Made by a program: the position numbers and the translations under genes. A stretch of 64,000 nt of DNA, taken from the NCBI GenBank assembly GCA_017558065.1, contig JAFYWK010000059.1, positions 16,107 through 80,106 on the forward strand, read 5' to 3'. This DNA comes from Paludibacteraceae bacterium. Its GTDB lineage: Bacteria; Bacteroidota; Bacteroidia; Bacteroidales; Paludibacteraceae. Each line of letters begins with the position of its first letter. The first letter of the stretch is position 1. Under the pieces are notes generated by a model. The model saw only the letters and a program-made list of their open reading frames with translations. It was not told the origin of the DNA and did not search any database. Positions 1 through 11,209 of the stretch are shown here, piece after piece.

Positions 1-679
1 CGCGGTTGCCGCCCGTCACACCCGCTTGGCTGCTGGGTTGCTGCACCGAGTGCGTAGCATCGAACACCACAGGATAGCCATACTCGCGCATCTTCACCAG
101 CGAAGTCATGTCCACAATCAAGTTGCCATAGCCGAAACTACTTCCGCGCTCGGTCAACCAGATGTGTGGTGTAGCGTGGTGTAGTGTGGTGCAGGATGGT
201 GTTGCATTGTGAGGCGATGAGGCGAGAGGATGGTTAGCTTCGATCTTGGCAATCGCACCGCGCATGTCCCATGGTGCCATGAACTGACCTTTCTTCACAT
301 TGACAATCTTGCCCGTCTTAGCAGCAGCCACCAGCAAGTCCGTCTGGCGCGACAGAAAAGCAGGAATCTGCAACACATCCGCCACCTCCGCCACAGGCGC
401 ACATTGCCACGACTCGTGCACGTCGGTCAGAATAGGCAAAGAGAAAGTGGTCTTCACCTCTTGCAAAATCTGCAAGCCCGCTTCCATACCCACACCGCGC
501 TCCGAGATACTGGTGCGGTTGGCTTTGTCATACGATGACTTGAAATACAAGGCAATACCCAGTCGCTCGCACACCTGCTTCAGCGTTTCCGCCGTGTGCA
601 TCACCATATCACGACTCTCTATGGCACAAGGTCCTGCAATCAGAAACATAATTCGTTGATTTTTTATGGCTTCCGGCAT
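1..679 (-). CDS. kdsA: 3-deoxy-8-phosphooctulonate synthase (KdsA), 3' end outside window
   Basis: The protein condenses phosphoenolpyruvate with arabinose 5-phosphate to give KDO 8-phosphate, the first committed cytoplasmic step of lipid A core KDO synthesis. Reading the minus strand gives [13 protein letters not shown] near the N-terminus, then [28 protein letters not shown]-like [40 protein letters not shown] and [12 protein letters not shown], all KdsA signatures. The C-terminus runs off the left edge. I start at 679 ([18 protein letters not shown]), which gives the usual short lead before the first strand; 649 is an alternative. It follows the gene ending at 699 by 20 bases and is probably co-transcribed. 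It is odd in one place: positions about 163-236 encode a low-complexity stretch ([18 protein letters not shown]) where the family has a short loop, and its DNA matches intergenic repeats of this genome. Confidence 0.95.
   Translation of the reverse strand, partial: MPEAIKNQRIMFLIAGPCAIESRDMVMHTAETLKQVCERLGIALYFKSSYDKANRTSISERGVGMEAGLQILQEVKTTFSLPILTDVHESWQCAPVAEVADVLQIPAFLSRQTDLLVAAAKTGKIVNVKKGQFMAPWDMRGAIAKIEANHPLASSPHNATPSCTTLHHATPHIWLTERGSSFGYGNLIVDMTSLVKMREYGYPVVFDATHSVQQPSSQAGVTGGNR
163..236 (-). repeat. intergenic-type repeat inside the kdsA reading frame
   Basis: The plus strand here reads as ggtgta-like repeats followed by gaggcgatgaggcgaga (211-227). The latter 17 bases recur exactly at 7826-7842 between ychF and the exchanger gene. 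Repeated ggtgta words also occur in the gene-free DNA near 61995-62015 and 63040-63055. The stretch keeps the kdsA frame open and adds about 18 residues relative to the E. coli protein as I recall it. Confidence 0.7.
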
Positions 680-698
680 CCGGTTGCTGGAATCCAAA

Positions 699-1784
699 TT
701 ACTTTGTATAAATGCGCACCCAATCAATATCCATCTTACCCGTTGCCTTCACGTTCTCAGGCAGATAACTACGCATGAGCAGATGCAGCGCTTCGCCTGC
801 CAATGGGTTTTGCGAGCGAGAAACTTCCACATTGTTCACATAGTTAATCACTTCCTTCTCGTTCCATACGAGGGTATAGATAGCATCTTTCACTTGCTTG
901 TCAGCAGGCAACAGGTGCAATGCTTTCTTTGCATTCGCCTTGGTCAGGCACAGGATATGTTTGGCCTTACCTGCCAGACGCACTTTAGCTTGCAACACGC
1001 CCGACTTAGGCGCTACCGCCTCAGCCGTATGCCACACATCGCTGGTATAAGCAAACTCGTGCATAATCATACCCTTGGTAGGATGCCATGCCGCAGCTGT
1101 GGTCTTCTCTTTCTTGGTCGAGATAGTCAGCATGCGGTTAGCCACTTGCGTGTTGCGTCCCTGCACGTATGCTTGCCCCTCACCCACATGCGAGTGGTCG
1201 GCCTTGAACTCCTTGCTGGGGTACAAGAATCCCGTCTGCCAAGCACCGGACATTTGGGTCTCAAACTCCGCAGCCCACACCATCTTATATGCTTCGAGTT
1301 CGGCTATCTCTTGCGCTGTATGTTGGAAGAAGAACAGAATATCTGCATGCTTCACCAACTCGTTATAGCGCTTCTCCTGTTGGCTTTCAGGCGTAGTCAA
1401 CCAGCGTTTTGGATTCTTCCAAAATGCATTCGCCTCTTGGAACGCTGGAGTCTGAATTTGCTCTGCGAGCGCTAAGTATTGGGCTACTTCTGCCTTCTCC
1501 TTGTATGCCTCTTTCTTGAGCAGGTTATACAAAATGACAGATGTATTCCATTTCAAACTATTGTACAACGCCATCGTGCTACCCTCTTGCGTATCCGCGT
1601 AGCGGGTAGTGGTGAGGCGGGTCTTTTTCGCTTGAAATTCAGCAGACTCCACCACCTCTTTCAAGGTGTTATATTCCTCCAAGAGGTCGCTTTTCTCTAT
1701 CTTGCGATAGCGCACTGCTATCTCAGCTTGCTCTTGCAACCATTGCTCGAACTGCTTGGTACTAAGCATTTTTACCGTTTGCAT
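699..1784 (-). CDS. GH16-fold (concanavalin-like) protein with N-terminal helical region, probably non-catalytic
   Basis: A 361-residue protein without a signal peptide, so probably cytoplasmic. Residues about 1-150 are rich in Glu, Lys and Ala and look helical. The second half looks like a laminarinase-type jelly roll: [20 protein letters not shown] matches the strand pair that precedes the end of GH16 domains, and [11 protein letters not shown] matches their closing strand. The GH16 catalytic motif ExDxxE, expected after the strand near residue 260 ([19 protein letters not shown]), is absent, so I infer a binding or structural role rather than hydrolysis. It lies 12 bases after the LOG gene and 20 bases before kdsA in one directon. 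The function is unknown; the fold call is from motif reading only. Confidence 0.6.
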   Translation of the reverse strand: MQTVKMLSTKQFEQWLQEQAEIAVRYRKIEKSDLLEEYNTLKEVVESAEFQAKKTRLTTTRYADTQEGSTMALYNSLKWNTSVILYNLLKKEAYKEKAEVAQYLALAEQIQTPAFQEANAFWKNPKRWLTTPESQQEKRYNELVKHADILFFFQHTAQEIAELEAYKMVWAAEFETQMSGAWQTGFLYPSKEFKADHSHVGEGQAYVQGRNTQVANRMLTISTKKEKTTAAAWHPTKGMIMHEFAYTSDVWHTAEAVAPKSGVLQAKVRLAGKAKHILCLTKANAKKALHLLPADKQVKDAIYTLVWNEKEVINYVNNVEVSRSQNPLAGEALHLLMRSYLPENVKATGKMDIDWVRIYTK

Positions 1785-1795
1785 AAGTATGTGAT

Positions 1796-2341
1796 TTATT
1801 TAATTTTTAATTCTGTTAGTTGGTCTATCAATTGTTCGATTGTATCCACGAACTGAGGCGCATATTGTTCTTCTTGTGGCAGGAATGCGAGTTGGCGCAT
1901 GTGTTCGACTTGTGATTTTAGTCCAGCGTAGAAGCCCTTGTAGTTCAACACGAAGCAGGGCTTGCGATGTTCGTCCACCGTACCGCTCGCCACCACGTCC
2001 ATCATCTCGTCGAGGGTGCCGTAGCTGCCAGGCAAGCAGACGAAGCAGTCCGCCAGGTCCTTCATCCGTTGCTTGCGCTCGCACATATTGGCCACTGTGT
2101 AGAGCACGTCGCAGTTGTCTGCCATGCGTTTGGCTTGGATGATACGCTGCGGTATCACGCCTTCCACCGTACCTCCACACGCCTTGGCAGCATTGCTCAC
2201 ACGGGTCATCAGTCCGCCCGTAGCACCACCATATACCAGCGTATGACCCGCCTCGGCAATCCACTTGCCCAGCACATCTCCCAGAGCCAAATACTCCTCG
2301 GGGATACGGTCCTTCGCACTACAATAAACAGCTACCTTCAT
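1796..2341 (-). CDS. LOG-family (TIGR00730) nucleotide phosphoribohydrolase-like protein
   Basis: A 181-residue Rossmann-fold protein of the lysine-decarboxylase-like/LOG family, whose members cleave the N-glycosidic bond of (cytokinin) nucleoside 5'-monophosphates. Seen: VAVYCSAKD at the N-terminus, LVYGGATGGLM at residues 35-45, ERKQRM at 88-93 and the PGGxGTxxE-type loop at 104-112. That loop reads PGSYGTLDE, so the second glycine of the motif is serine followed by tyrosine. The catalytic Glu112 and Arg89 are kept. It starts 12 bases after gyrB and precedes the GH16-fold gene. The substrate cannot be told from sequence; AMP or a related nucleotide is likely. Confidence 0.85.
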   Translation of the reverse strand: MKVAVYCSAKDRIPEEYLALGDVLGKWIAEAGHTLVYGGATGGLMTRVSNAAKACGGTVEGVIPQRIIQAKRMADNCDVLYTVANMCERKQRMKDLADCFVCLPGSYGTLDEMMDVVASGTVDEHRKPCFVLNYKGFYAGLKSQVEHMRQLAFLPQEEQYAPQFVDTIEQLIDQLTELKIK

Positions 2342-2353
2342 CCTTAAACTGGA

Positions 2354-4396
<2,043 letters not shown>

Positions 4397-4466
4397 CTAA
4401 TTTTCTATAATATTCTACAATTTTGGTAGTGCGCCACCCTCTGCGCGTATAGGCACAAATCGACTG

Positions 4467-4497
4467 CAAAGTTACTACTTTTTTTTCACATACACAA
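4467..4497 (-). promoter_or_regulatory. Bacteroidota sigma-ABfr-type promoter of gyrB
   Basis: On the minus strand TTG (4495-4497) and TAACTTTG (4467-4474) are separated by 20 bases, the usual -33/-7 arrangement in Bacteroidota. It faces gyrB and implies a leader of about 110 bases. Confidence 0.75.
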
Positions 4498-4960
4498 CAC
4501 CTATTCACGCCTTTTTCGAGAAATGCGCTCAAATCGCAAATAAACCGCCTTTTTCGGCATCTGAGCCATGTGTTTTCGTTAACCTAAAATCCTACAACCG
4601 CTTAAATCGAAGATTACAATTCCCTTCTTTGTTCCACAATTTTGCCTAAGTACCATTTTCAGATTCGCTCCATTCGCTCCATTCGCCGTTACAAATAATT
4701 TTGAATGATTTTTGTATAAATTATTTGCATAAATGCAAAAAAAGCAGTACCTTCGGACGCCGCCTGCGCTGTAGCGCATTCCCCCGAAAGTACGTCCGCA
4801 TCATGCAGCCCATACTACAGAGACTCGTAATTATTTTCAAAAATGGTTAACACCCTATCATATTCCCACCTACACCCATCAGTAAGCAAGCTTCCTATGG
4901 CTGCTGATGGGTATATGAGATAGATAAATCTATCTTTTTGCAAAATAATTACTCGTTTTC
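4498..4960. other. gene-free spacer between divergent gyrB and gpmI
   Basis: No convincing reading frame is present. The stretch holds a tandem ctccattcg (4666-4685) and the sequence GCATAAATGC, but no RNA family that I recognise. It probably contains upstream regulatory sequence for the two divergent promoters. Confidence 0.6.
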
Positions 4961-4991
4961 TTGCGTATGTGCATTTTTTGTAGTACCTTTG
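4961..4991 (+). promoter_or_regulatory. Bacteroidota promoter of gpmI
   Basis: TTG at 4961-4963 and TACCTTTG at 4984-4991 with a 20-base spacer; the predicted start near 4998 leaves a leader of about 65 bases before gpmI. Confidence 0.8.
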
Positions 4992-5061
4992 CGGATTGAT
5001 TGATAATTTGCCGAAATTTGCGGCAAAAACTACAGAATAAACTATAAAAAACAATACAACT

Positions 5062-6591
5062 ATGTCAAAAGCATTACTTATGATTCTCGACGGCTGGGGA
5101 ATCGGAAACAAATCACAAGCCGATGCTATCTCTTGTACTCCAACCCCACATTGGGATGCATTGTTGGAGAAGTACCCTCACAGCCAACTCCAAGCCAGTG
5201 GCGAAAACGTGGGTTTGCCTGATGGACAAATGGGTAACTCAGAAGTAGGTCACTTAAACATCGGTGCTGGTCGCGTCGTGTACCAAGACCTCGTGAAAAT
5301 CAACCGCGCTTGCAAAGATGGTAGCATCCTCGAAAACCCAGAAATCAAATCTGCTTTCGGTTATGCCAAAGAGACAGGCAAGAAGCTTCACCTCATGGGA
5401 TTGACCTCTAACGGTGGTGTACACTCTTCTTTCGACCACCTGTTCTACCTCTGCGATATTGCTAAAACCTACGGATTAGACGGCAAAACCTTCATCCACT
5501 GCTTCATGGATGGCCGCGATACCGACCCTAAGTCTGGTCTCGGTTTTATCGACCAATTGCAACAACACCTCGCTACCAGCTGCGGCGAGATCGCCTCTAT
5601 CCAAGGTCGCTTCTACGCCATGGACCGCGACAAACGTTGGGAGCGCGTGAAAGTGGCTTACGATTGTATCGTTAAGGGCGAGGGCAAAGCATCTGAAGAT
5701 ATGCTCAAGGCCGTTGAGGAAAGCTACGAAGAAGGCGTAACCGACGAGTTCATCAAGCCAATCGTACATGTTCGCGACGGCAAGCCAGTGGCTACCATCG
5801 AGGAGGGCGATGTAGTGATCTTCTTCAACTACCGCAACGACCGCGCGAAAGAGCTCACCATCGTGCTCACTCAACAAGATATGCCAGAGAATGGTATGAC
5901 CACTATCGCAAACCTGCAATACTACTGCATGACCCCATATGATTCTTCCTTCCAAGGCTTGCACATCCTCTTCCCAAAAGAGAATGTACAAAACACCATG
6001 GGCGAGATCGTTAGCAACGCAGGTCTCAAGCAACTCCGTATCGCTGAGACCGAGAAGTTCGCACACGTGACCTTCTTCTTCAACGGTGGTCGCGAGGCAG
6101 AGTACGCAGGCGAGGAGCGTATCTTGATTCCTTCACCCAAGGTAGCTACCTACGATCTCCAACCTGAGATGTCTGCTCCTGAGGTAACAGAGGCACTCTG
6201 CGAGGCACTCGATACACAGAAATACGACTATATCACCCTCAACTTTGCCAACGGCGACATGGTGGGTCACACAGGCGTATATGCAGCTATCGAGAAAGCG
6301 GTTAAAACTATCGATGAATGCGTGGATAAAGTGGTAACTACTGCTCTTAAGAACGACTACGAGATCATCATCATTGCAGATCACGGCAACTGCGACAACG
6401 CTATCAATGCCGACGGTTCACCTAACACCGCGCACTCACTCAACCCAGTGCCATTCGTGTATGTGAGCAAAGAGCACACCGATGCGAAACTCGAAGATGG
6501 TATCCTCGCCGATGTGGCTCCATCCCTCTGCCACATCCTCGGCATCGAGCAACCAGCAGAAATGACAGGACATAACTTAATTAAGAATTAA
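5062..6591 (+). CDS. gpmI: 2,3-bisphosphoglycerate-independent phosphoglycerate mutase
   Basis: This cytoplasmic enzyme interconverts 3- and 2-phosphoglycerate in glycolysis. Its 509 residues match the family length. Seen: [10 protein letters not shown] at the N-terminus (metal-binding Asp), the phosphoserine loop [17 protein letters not shown] with the catalytic Ser60, [37 protein letters not shown], the late metal site [12 protein letters not shown] and IIADHGNCD. It has its own promoter at 4961-4991 and may be read through into ychF, because the 107-base spacer carries a repeat and I see no terminator in it. Confidence 0.98.
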   Translation: MSKALLMILDGWGIGNKSQADAISCTPTPHWDALLEKYPHSQLQASGENVGLPDGQMGNSEVGHLNIGAGRVVYQDLVKINRACKDGSILENPEIKSAFGYAKETGKKLHLMGLTSNGGVHSSFDHLFYLCDIAKTYGLDGKTFIHCFMDGRDTDPKSGLGFIDQLQQHLATSCGEIASIQGRFYAMDRDKRWERVKVAYDCIVKGEGKASEDMLKAVEESYEEGVTDEFIKPIVHVRDGKPVATIEEGDVVIFFNYRNDRAKELTIVLTQQDMPENGMTTIANLQYYCMTPYDSSFQGLHILFPKENVQNTMGEIVSNAGLKQLRIAETEKFAHVTFFFNGGREAEYAGEERILIPSPKVATYDLQPEMSAPEVTEALCEALDTQKYDYITLNFANGDMVGHTGVYAAIEKAVKTIDECVDKVVTTALKNDYEIIIIADHGNCDNAINADGSPNTAHSLNPVPFVYVSKEHTDAKLEDGILADVAPSLCHILGIEQPAEMTGHNLIKN

Positions 6592-6599
6592 GAATTGAG

Positions 6600-6698
6600 A
6601 ATTAGGCGAAAGGCAATAAGGAGAGAGGCAAGGGATAGCGGCATAGCCGCATATTACTAGCTTTTAACCTTTAACCTCTAACCTCTAACCTAGAATAT
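6600..6698 (+). repeat. intergenic repeat, copy 1 (aggcga...GCGGCATAGCCGC...cctttaa/cctctaa)
   Basis: A run of aggcga-like words is followed by the small palindrome GCGGCATAGCCGC (about 6639-6651) and a series of cctttaa and cctctaa units ending just before ychF. A closely similar block lies at 7810-7905 before the next gene. No gene fits inside either block. Confidence 0.8.
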
Positions 6699-7805
6699 AT
6701 GGCTTTACAATGTGGTATAGTGGGTCTGCCTAATGTCGGCAAATCTACCCTCTTCAATTGCCTTAGCAACGCCAAGGCGCAATCGGCGAACTTCCCTTTC
6801 TGTACGATCGAACCTAACGTAGGCGTGATCACCGTACCCGACGAGCGTCTTATCAAGCTCGGCGAACTCTGCAAACCCGAGCGCGGTGTGATCCCAACCA
6901 CCGTTGAAATCGTAGATATTGCGGGATTGGTGAAGGGCGCAAGCAAGGGCGAAGGACTCGGCAATAAGTTCCTCGCGAATATCCGCGAGACAGACGCTAT
7001 CATTCACGTACTCCGTTGCTTCGATGATGAGAATGTGGTGCATGTGGACGGCTCTGTGGATCCTATCCGCGACAAAGATATCATTGATGCCGAACTCCAA
7101 CTCAAGGACCTTGAGACCGTGGAGTCACGCATCCAAAAAATCGAAAAACAAGTGCGCGTAGGTGGCGACAAACAAGCCAAAGTGGCACTCGATGTACTCC
7201 TCAAGTACCGCGACGCACTCTCACAAGGCAAGTCTGCTCGTACCGTGGAGCTCATCAACAAAGACGAAGAACTCGTGGCTAAAGAGACCATGCTCCTCAC
7301 CAGCAAACCTGTGCTCTATGTCTGCAACGTGGACGAGAACTCAGCTGTCAACGGCAATAAATATGTGGAGCAAGTGCGCGAGGCGGTCAAGGACGAGAAC
7401 GCACAAGTGCTCATCGTAGCTGCTAAGATTGAGAGCGAGATTGCCGAACTCGAGACCTACGAAGAGCGTCAGATGTTCCTCGATGAAATCGGACTTTCAG
7501 AGTCTGGTGTAAGTCGCCTTATCAAGGCAGCATATGCGTTGCTCGAGCTCCGCACCTTCCTCACTGCGGGTAGCGACGAGGTACGTGCATGGACCTTCAA
7601 GGCGGGTAGCAAAGCACCTCAATGTGCTGGTGTGATTCACTCGGACTTCGAGCGTGGCTTCATCCGTGCTGAGGTCATCAAGTACGAAGATTATATCGCA
7701 CTCGGTGGCGAGTCCGCTTGCCGTCAAGCAGGTAAACTCGGTATCGAAGGCAAAGAATACATCGTGCAAGATGGAGACATTATGCACTTCCTTTTCAACG
7801 TGTAA
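6699..7805 (+). CDS. ychF: Obg-family P-loop ATPase YchF
   Basis: A conserved 368-residue ribosome-associated NTPase (OLA1/YchF) with preference for ATP, linked to translation and stress control. Seen: Walker A GLPNVGKST at residues 9-17, the switch region FPFCTIEPNVGV, Walker B-like VDIAGLVKGASKGEGLGN, the altered specificity motif region NVDE near residue 208 in place of NKxD, and the C-terminal TGS domain ending in GKEYIVQDGDIMHFLFNV. It sits between two copies of the same intergenic repeat and shares direction with gpmI. Confidence 0.97.
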   Translation: MALQCGIVGLPNVGKSTLFNCLSNAKAQSANFPFCTIEPNVGVITVPDERLIKLGELCKPERGVIPTTVEIVDIAGLVKGASKGEGLGNKFLANIRETDAIIHVLRCFDDENVVHVDGSVDPIRDKDIIDAELQLKDLETVESRIQKIEKQVRVGGDKQAKVALDVLLKYRDALSQGKSARTVELINKDEELVAKETMLLTSKPVLYVCNVDENSAVNGNKYVEQVREAVKDENAQVLIVAAKIESEIAELETYEERQMFLDEIGLSESGVSRLIKAAYALLELRTFLTAGSDEVRAWTFKAGSKAPQCAGVIHSDFERGFIRAEVIKYEDYIALGGESACRQAGKLGIEGKEYIVQDGDIMHFLFNV

Positions 7806-7809
7806 TTAA

Positions 7810-7905
7810 AAAGGCGATAAGGCGAGAGGCGATGAGGCGAGAAATAGCGGCGTAGCCGCATATTACCAGCCTTTAACCTTTAGCCTCTAACCTTTAACCT
7901 AAAAT
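7810..7905 (+). repeat. intergenic repeat, copy 2
   Basis: The same order of elements as 6600-6698: aggcga words, the palindrome GCGGCGTAGCCGC (about 7848-7860), then ttaacctttagcctctaa-type units. It lies directly before the exchanger start, so it forms the leader of that gene. The word gaggcgatgaggcgaga at 7826-7842 is also found inside kdsA. Confidence 0.8.
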
Positions 7906-7911
7906 ATAACG

Positions 7912-8991
7912 ATGCTTGATTTTCTAAACACTTGGCTTGCCAACGGCGGCTTTTGGGTAGCAATTCCGCTGATTATAGCGGGTTGTGCTGCACTCATCAA
8001 GGGTGCCGACTGGCTCGTGGAGGGTGCATCTGCTTTAGCAAAGAAATACGGAGTGAGCGATATCGTGATCGGTCTTACCGTTGTGGCTTTCGGCACCAGT
8101 ATGCCCGAGTTTGTGGTGAACATGGTGGCTGTGGGACAGGGTAGCACCGAGATTGCCATCACCAATGTGCTGGGTAGTAATATCATCAACACCTTTGTCA
8201 TCTTGGGTTGTACGGCACTGATATTCCCCATTTCATCGCAAAAATCCACCCGCCGATTTGACATACCATTCAGTCTGTTGGCCGCTCTTCTGGTATTGCT
8301 CTTTGCGGTATATAACAGCCCATCGTGGTTGCAAATCGAGCACATATTCAATATGAATATTGCCGACCCAACCCTCAGCGACTTAGGCTCTATCCAAATG
8401 GGACAAGGCAATGGCGGTTTTATTTCGGGTGTAGGTGGTAGTATCCTGCTGGTGTTCTTTATTATTTTCCTTTGGCATAACTTCAGAGGTATTGGCAGCG
8501 TTCCACAAACGGAGAGCAACGAAGACTACAAACCCATGTCTGCTCGCCGTGCGCTTGCACTCATCATCGGCGGTCTCGTAGGTTTGGTCGTTGGTGGCGA
8601 GGTGATTGTCAAGAGCGCTACTTCTATCGCCCAATCATTGGGCGTAAGCGATGCCATTATCGGTCTCACCGTAGTGGCTTTGGGTACATCCCTACCCGAG
8701 TTGGCCACCTCTTGCATGGCGGCTTTCAAGAAGAACTGCGATATTGCCCTCGGCAATGTAGTAGGTAGCAATATCTTCAATATCTTCTTTATCCTCGGCA
8801 CAAGCGCTTGCGTCAAAGCATTGCCTGGCTACCACGGACTGGAGATAGATGCCATGATGGCTGCTTTGGGTAGTGTCCTTGTGATGCTCTTTGTGTATCT
8901 CACTAAGAAGCACGAGATCAAACGTTGGCATGGAGCTATCCTCCTCCTCACCTATGCCGCATACCTCGCATACCGAATAATTACACTCTAA
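7912..8991 (+). CDS. calcium/sodium antiporter (CaCA family, YrbG-like)
   Basis: A 359-residue inner-membrane cation exchanger. The two internally duplicated alpha-repeats are clear: GLTVVAFGTSMPEFVVN near residue 55 and GLTVVALGTSLPELATS near residue 255, each with the conserved acidic residue that binds Ca2+, and each followed by a VLGSNIINTF or VVGSNIFNIF motif. About ten hydrophobic segments are spread over the length, with a longer polar loop between the halves (residues about 130-205). The direction of transport is not readable from sequence; Ca2+ export driven by Na+ is the family rule. Confidence 0.93.
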   Translation: MLDFLNTWLANGGFWVAIPLIIAGCAALIKGADWLVEGASALAKKYGVSDIVIGLTVVAFGTSMPEFVVNMVAVGQGSTEIAITNVLGSNIINTFVILGCTALIFPISSQKSTRRFDIPFSLLAALLVLLFAVYNSPSWLQIEHIFNMNIADPTLSDLGSIQMGQGNGGFISGVGGSILLVFFIIFLWHNFRGIGSVPQTESNEDYKPMSARRALALIIGGLVGLVVGGEVIVKSATSIAQSLGVSDAIIGLTVVALGTSLPELATSCMAAFKKNCDIALGNVVGSNIFNIFFILGTSACVKALPGYHGLEIDAMMAALGSVLVMLFVYLTKKHEIKRWHGAILLLTYAAYLAYRIITL

Positions 8992-9038
8992 ACACGAAAC
9001 AGTAGGCGCTCTGCGCCGTCCACTAAACAATAAAACAT

Positions 9039-10985
9039 ATGAGCAAAATCCAACTCCCCGAGAATGCCTCTCGTCCTCTCCGCCCAGGAGAGAAGTATGA
9101 GCCAATTCTCAAACCACAAAACTCCTACCCCGAGATCACCCCATATAGCGTGATCATGGGTGTCGTTATGGCAGTCATCTTTTCTGCAGCGGCTGCTTAT
9201 CTCGGCCTCAAGGTCGGTCAAGTATTCGAAGCAGCCATTCCTATCGCCATCATCGCAGTAGGTCTCTCCTCTGCCATGAAGCGCAAGAATGCCATTGGCG
9301 AGAATGTCATCATCCAATCCATTGGTGCTTCTTCGGGTGTGATTGTAGCGGGTGCCATCTTCACATTGCCTGCGCTTTATATCCTACAAGCTAAGTACCC
9401 TGACATCACCGTCAACTTCATGCAAGTCTTCCTATCATCCTTGCTCGGCGGCTGCCTCGGTATCCTTTTCCTCATTCCTTTCCGCAAGTATTTCGTACAG
9501 GAGAAACACGGCGAATATCCATTCCCTGAGGCTACGGCTACAACCCAAGTCCTCGTCTCTGGCGAAGGCGGTGGCAACCAAGCCAAGCCCCTCATCTGGG
9601 CCGCTGGAATCGGAGGTTTGTATGATTTTGCAGTTTCCACTTTCGGTCTATGGACCGAGCAACTCTCCACCCGCATGATGGGTTGGGGCGAAGCCTTGGC
9701 GGCGAAGTTCAAACTCGTCTTCTCCATCAACACTTCTGCTGCGGTACTCGGTCTCGGTTATATCATCGGCCTCAAGTACGCAGCCGTTATATGCGCGGGC
9801 TCGTTCTTCGTATGGTGGGTATTGCTCCCACTCCTCGGCAGTGTGCCTGGCATGGAGGCTACTGACCCACAAAACCTCTTCCTCGATTATGGTCGCAATA
9901 TCGGTATCGGCGCCATCGCTATGGCTGGTCTCATCGGTATTGTCAAGAGTTGGGGCGTGATCAAGTCGGCTGTTGGTTTGGCAGGCAAAGAGCTCGGCGG
10001 CAAGGGCAAACAAGTCATCGAGGCATCGCTCCGCACGGAGAAAGATCTAAGCATGAAATTCATCGTCTTGGCTATTGCCGTGGCATTGCTCGTGACGCTG
10101 GTGTTCTTCTGGCTCGGTGTATTGGGCAATATCTGGCAAGCGTTGGTGGCTTTCCTCGTGGTGGCAGTTATCGCTTTCCTCTTCACTACCGTGGCGGCTA
10201 ACGCCATCGCTATTGTAGGTAGCAACCCTGTCAGCGGTATGACATTGATGACCCTTATCATCGCTTCTGTGATCTTCGTGGCAGTTGGTATGAAGGGCTC
10301 AAGCGGCATGGTCGGCGCTATGGTGATTGGTGGTGTCGTTTGTACGGCTTTATCTATGGCGGGCGGCTTCATCACCGACCTCAAGATTGGCTATTGGATT
10401 GGTACCAGCCCATACAAACAAGAGACTTGGAAGTTCCTCGGCACCCTCGTGAGTGCAGCTACCGTAGGTGGTGTGATGATTATTCTGAATAAGACCTACG
10501 GTTTCGTAGGCGAGAACGCCCTCGTAGCTCCTCAAGCGAATGCGATGGCTGCGGTCATCGAACCATTGATGAGTGGTCAAGGTGCACCATGGATGCTCTA
10601 TTTCGCAGGTGCTGCTTTGGCATTGATTCTCAACTTCATGGGTGTACCTGTGTTGGCATTTGCCTTAGGTATGTTCATCCCATTGAGCTTGAACACCCCA
10701 TTGCTCGTGGGTGGTGCTATCTCATGGCTCGTAAGCCGCAAGCGTGAGAAAGATGGCGAGAAAGCCGAAGAGTTGGCTGCAGCTCGCAACGAGAAAGGTA
10801 CACTCATCGCATCTGGTTTCATCGCTGGTGGCGCATTGATGGGTGTAGTAAGTGCTTTGATTAAGTTCTGTGGCGTAGAGTGCTACTTAGGCGCTTGGGC
10901 TGCAAGCAACCACGCCGCCCTCGTCGGCGTAGCCGCGTATATCGCTCTGATTGCGTACTTTATCTGCGCAAGTAAGAAAAACTGA
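9039..10985 (+). CDS. OPT-family oligopeptide transporter
   Basis: A 648-residue polytopic inner-membrane protein. The N-terminal cytoplasmic lead ends in SYPEITPYSVIMGVVMAVIFSAAAAYLGLKVG, the hallmark start of bacterial OPT transporters, followed by a long series of hydrophobic segments and the motif EYPFPEATATTQVL. Members move peptides or metal chelates with protons; the substrate here is unknown. A GGCGCTCTGCGCC palindrome (about 9004-9016) lies in the 47-base gap before the start, another of the small palindromes seen throughout the window. The gene ends shortly before the tmRNA promoter. Confidence 0.93.
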   Translation: MSKIQLPENASRPLRPGEKYEPILKPQNSYPEITPYSVIMGVVMAVIFSAAAAYLGLKVGQVFEAAIPIAIIAVGLSSAMKRKNAIGENVIIQSIGASSGVIVAGAIFTLPALYILQAKYPDITVNFMQVFLSSLLGGCLGILFLIPFRKYFVQEKHGEYPFPEATATTQVLVSGEGGGNQAKPLIWAAGIGGLYDFAVSTFGLWTEQLSTRMMGWGEALAAKFKLVFSINTSAAVLGLGYIIGLKYAAVICAGSFFVWWVLLPLLGSVPGMEATDPQNLFLDYGRNIGIGAIAMAGLIGIVKSWGVIKSAVGLAGKELGGKGKQVIEASLRTEKDLSMKFIVLAIAVALLVTLVFFWLGVLGNIWQALVAFLVVAVIAFLFTTVAANAIAIVGSNPVSGMTLMTLIIASVIFVAVGMKGSSGMVGAMVIGGVVCTALSMAGGFITDLKIGYWIGTSPYKQETWKFLGTLVSAATVGGVMIILNKTYGFVGENALVAPQANAMAAVIEPLMSGQGAPWMLYFAGAALALILNFMGVPVLAFALGMFIPLSLNTPLLVGGAISWLVSRKREKDGEKAEELAAARNEKGTLIASGFIAGGALMGVVSALIKFCGVECYLGAWAASNHAALVGVAAYIALIAYFICASKKN

Positions 10986-11014
10986 CGGAGAATGTGCAAA
11001 AAAGATTAAAAAAT

Positions 11015-11045
11015 TTGCACAATCCAGAAAAATACAGTACTTTTG
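11015..11045 (+). promoter_or_regulatory. promoter of ssrA
   Basis: TTG at 11015-11017 and TACTTTTG at 11038-11045 with a 20-base spacer. Transcription would start near 11052, about 158 bases before the mature tmRNA 5' end, so a processed leader is expected. Confidence 0.75.
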
Positions 11046-11071
11046 CAGTCGCAATCTGTTTGTGCGTCATT

Positions 11072-11201
11072 GCGGCAGTCAATGCGACAAGCGCATAGCG
11101 ATAATCGTGAAAAAACTAACGAGGGCTTCGCGAGCCCGAGTTAAGAGGAGGAATCGCGGTCGCCTAATGCCGCAGAGCGGCAGTCAATGCGACAAGCGCA
11201 T
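11072..11201 (+). repeat. tmRNA leader with a perfect 25-base direct repeat
   Basis: The same 25 bases (beginning gcggcagtcaatgcg) occur at 11072-11096 and 11177-11201, 105 bases apart. Each copy contains the inverted pair ATGCG/CGCAT. Between them is a hairpin GGGCT-TCGCG-AGCCC (11123-11137). No coding sequence is evident here. Confidence 0.85.
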
Positions 11202-11209
11202 TCCGACGA

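Noticed and set aside
230-659. Plus-strand frames at the left edge
   Set aside because: They are antisense to kdsA, which is supported by many conserved motifs.
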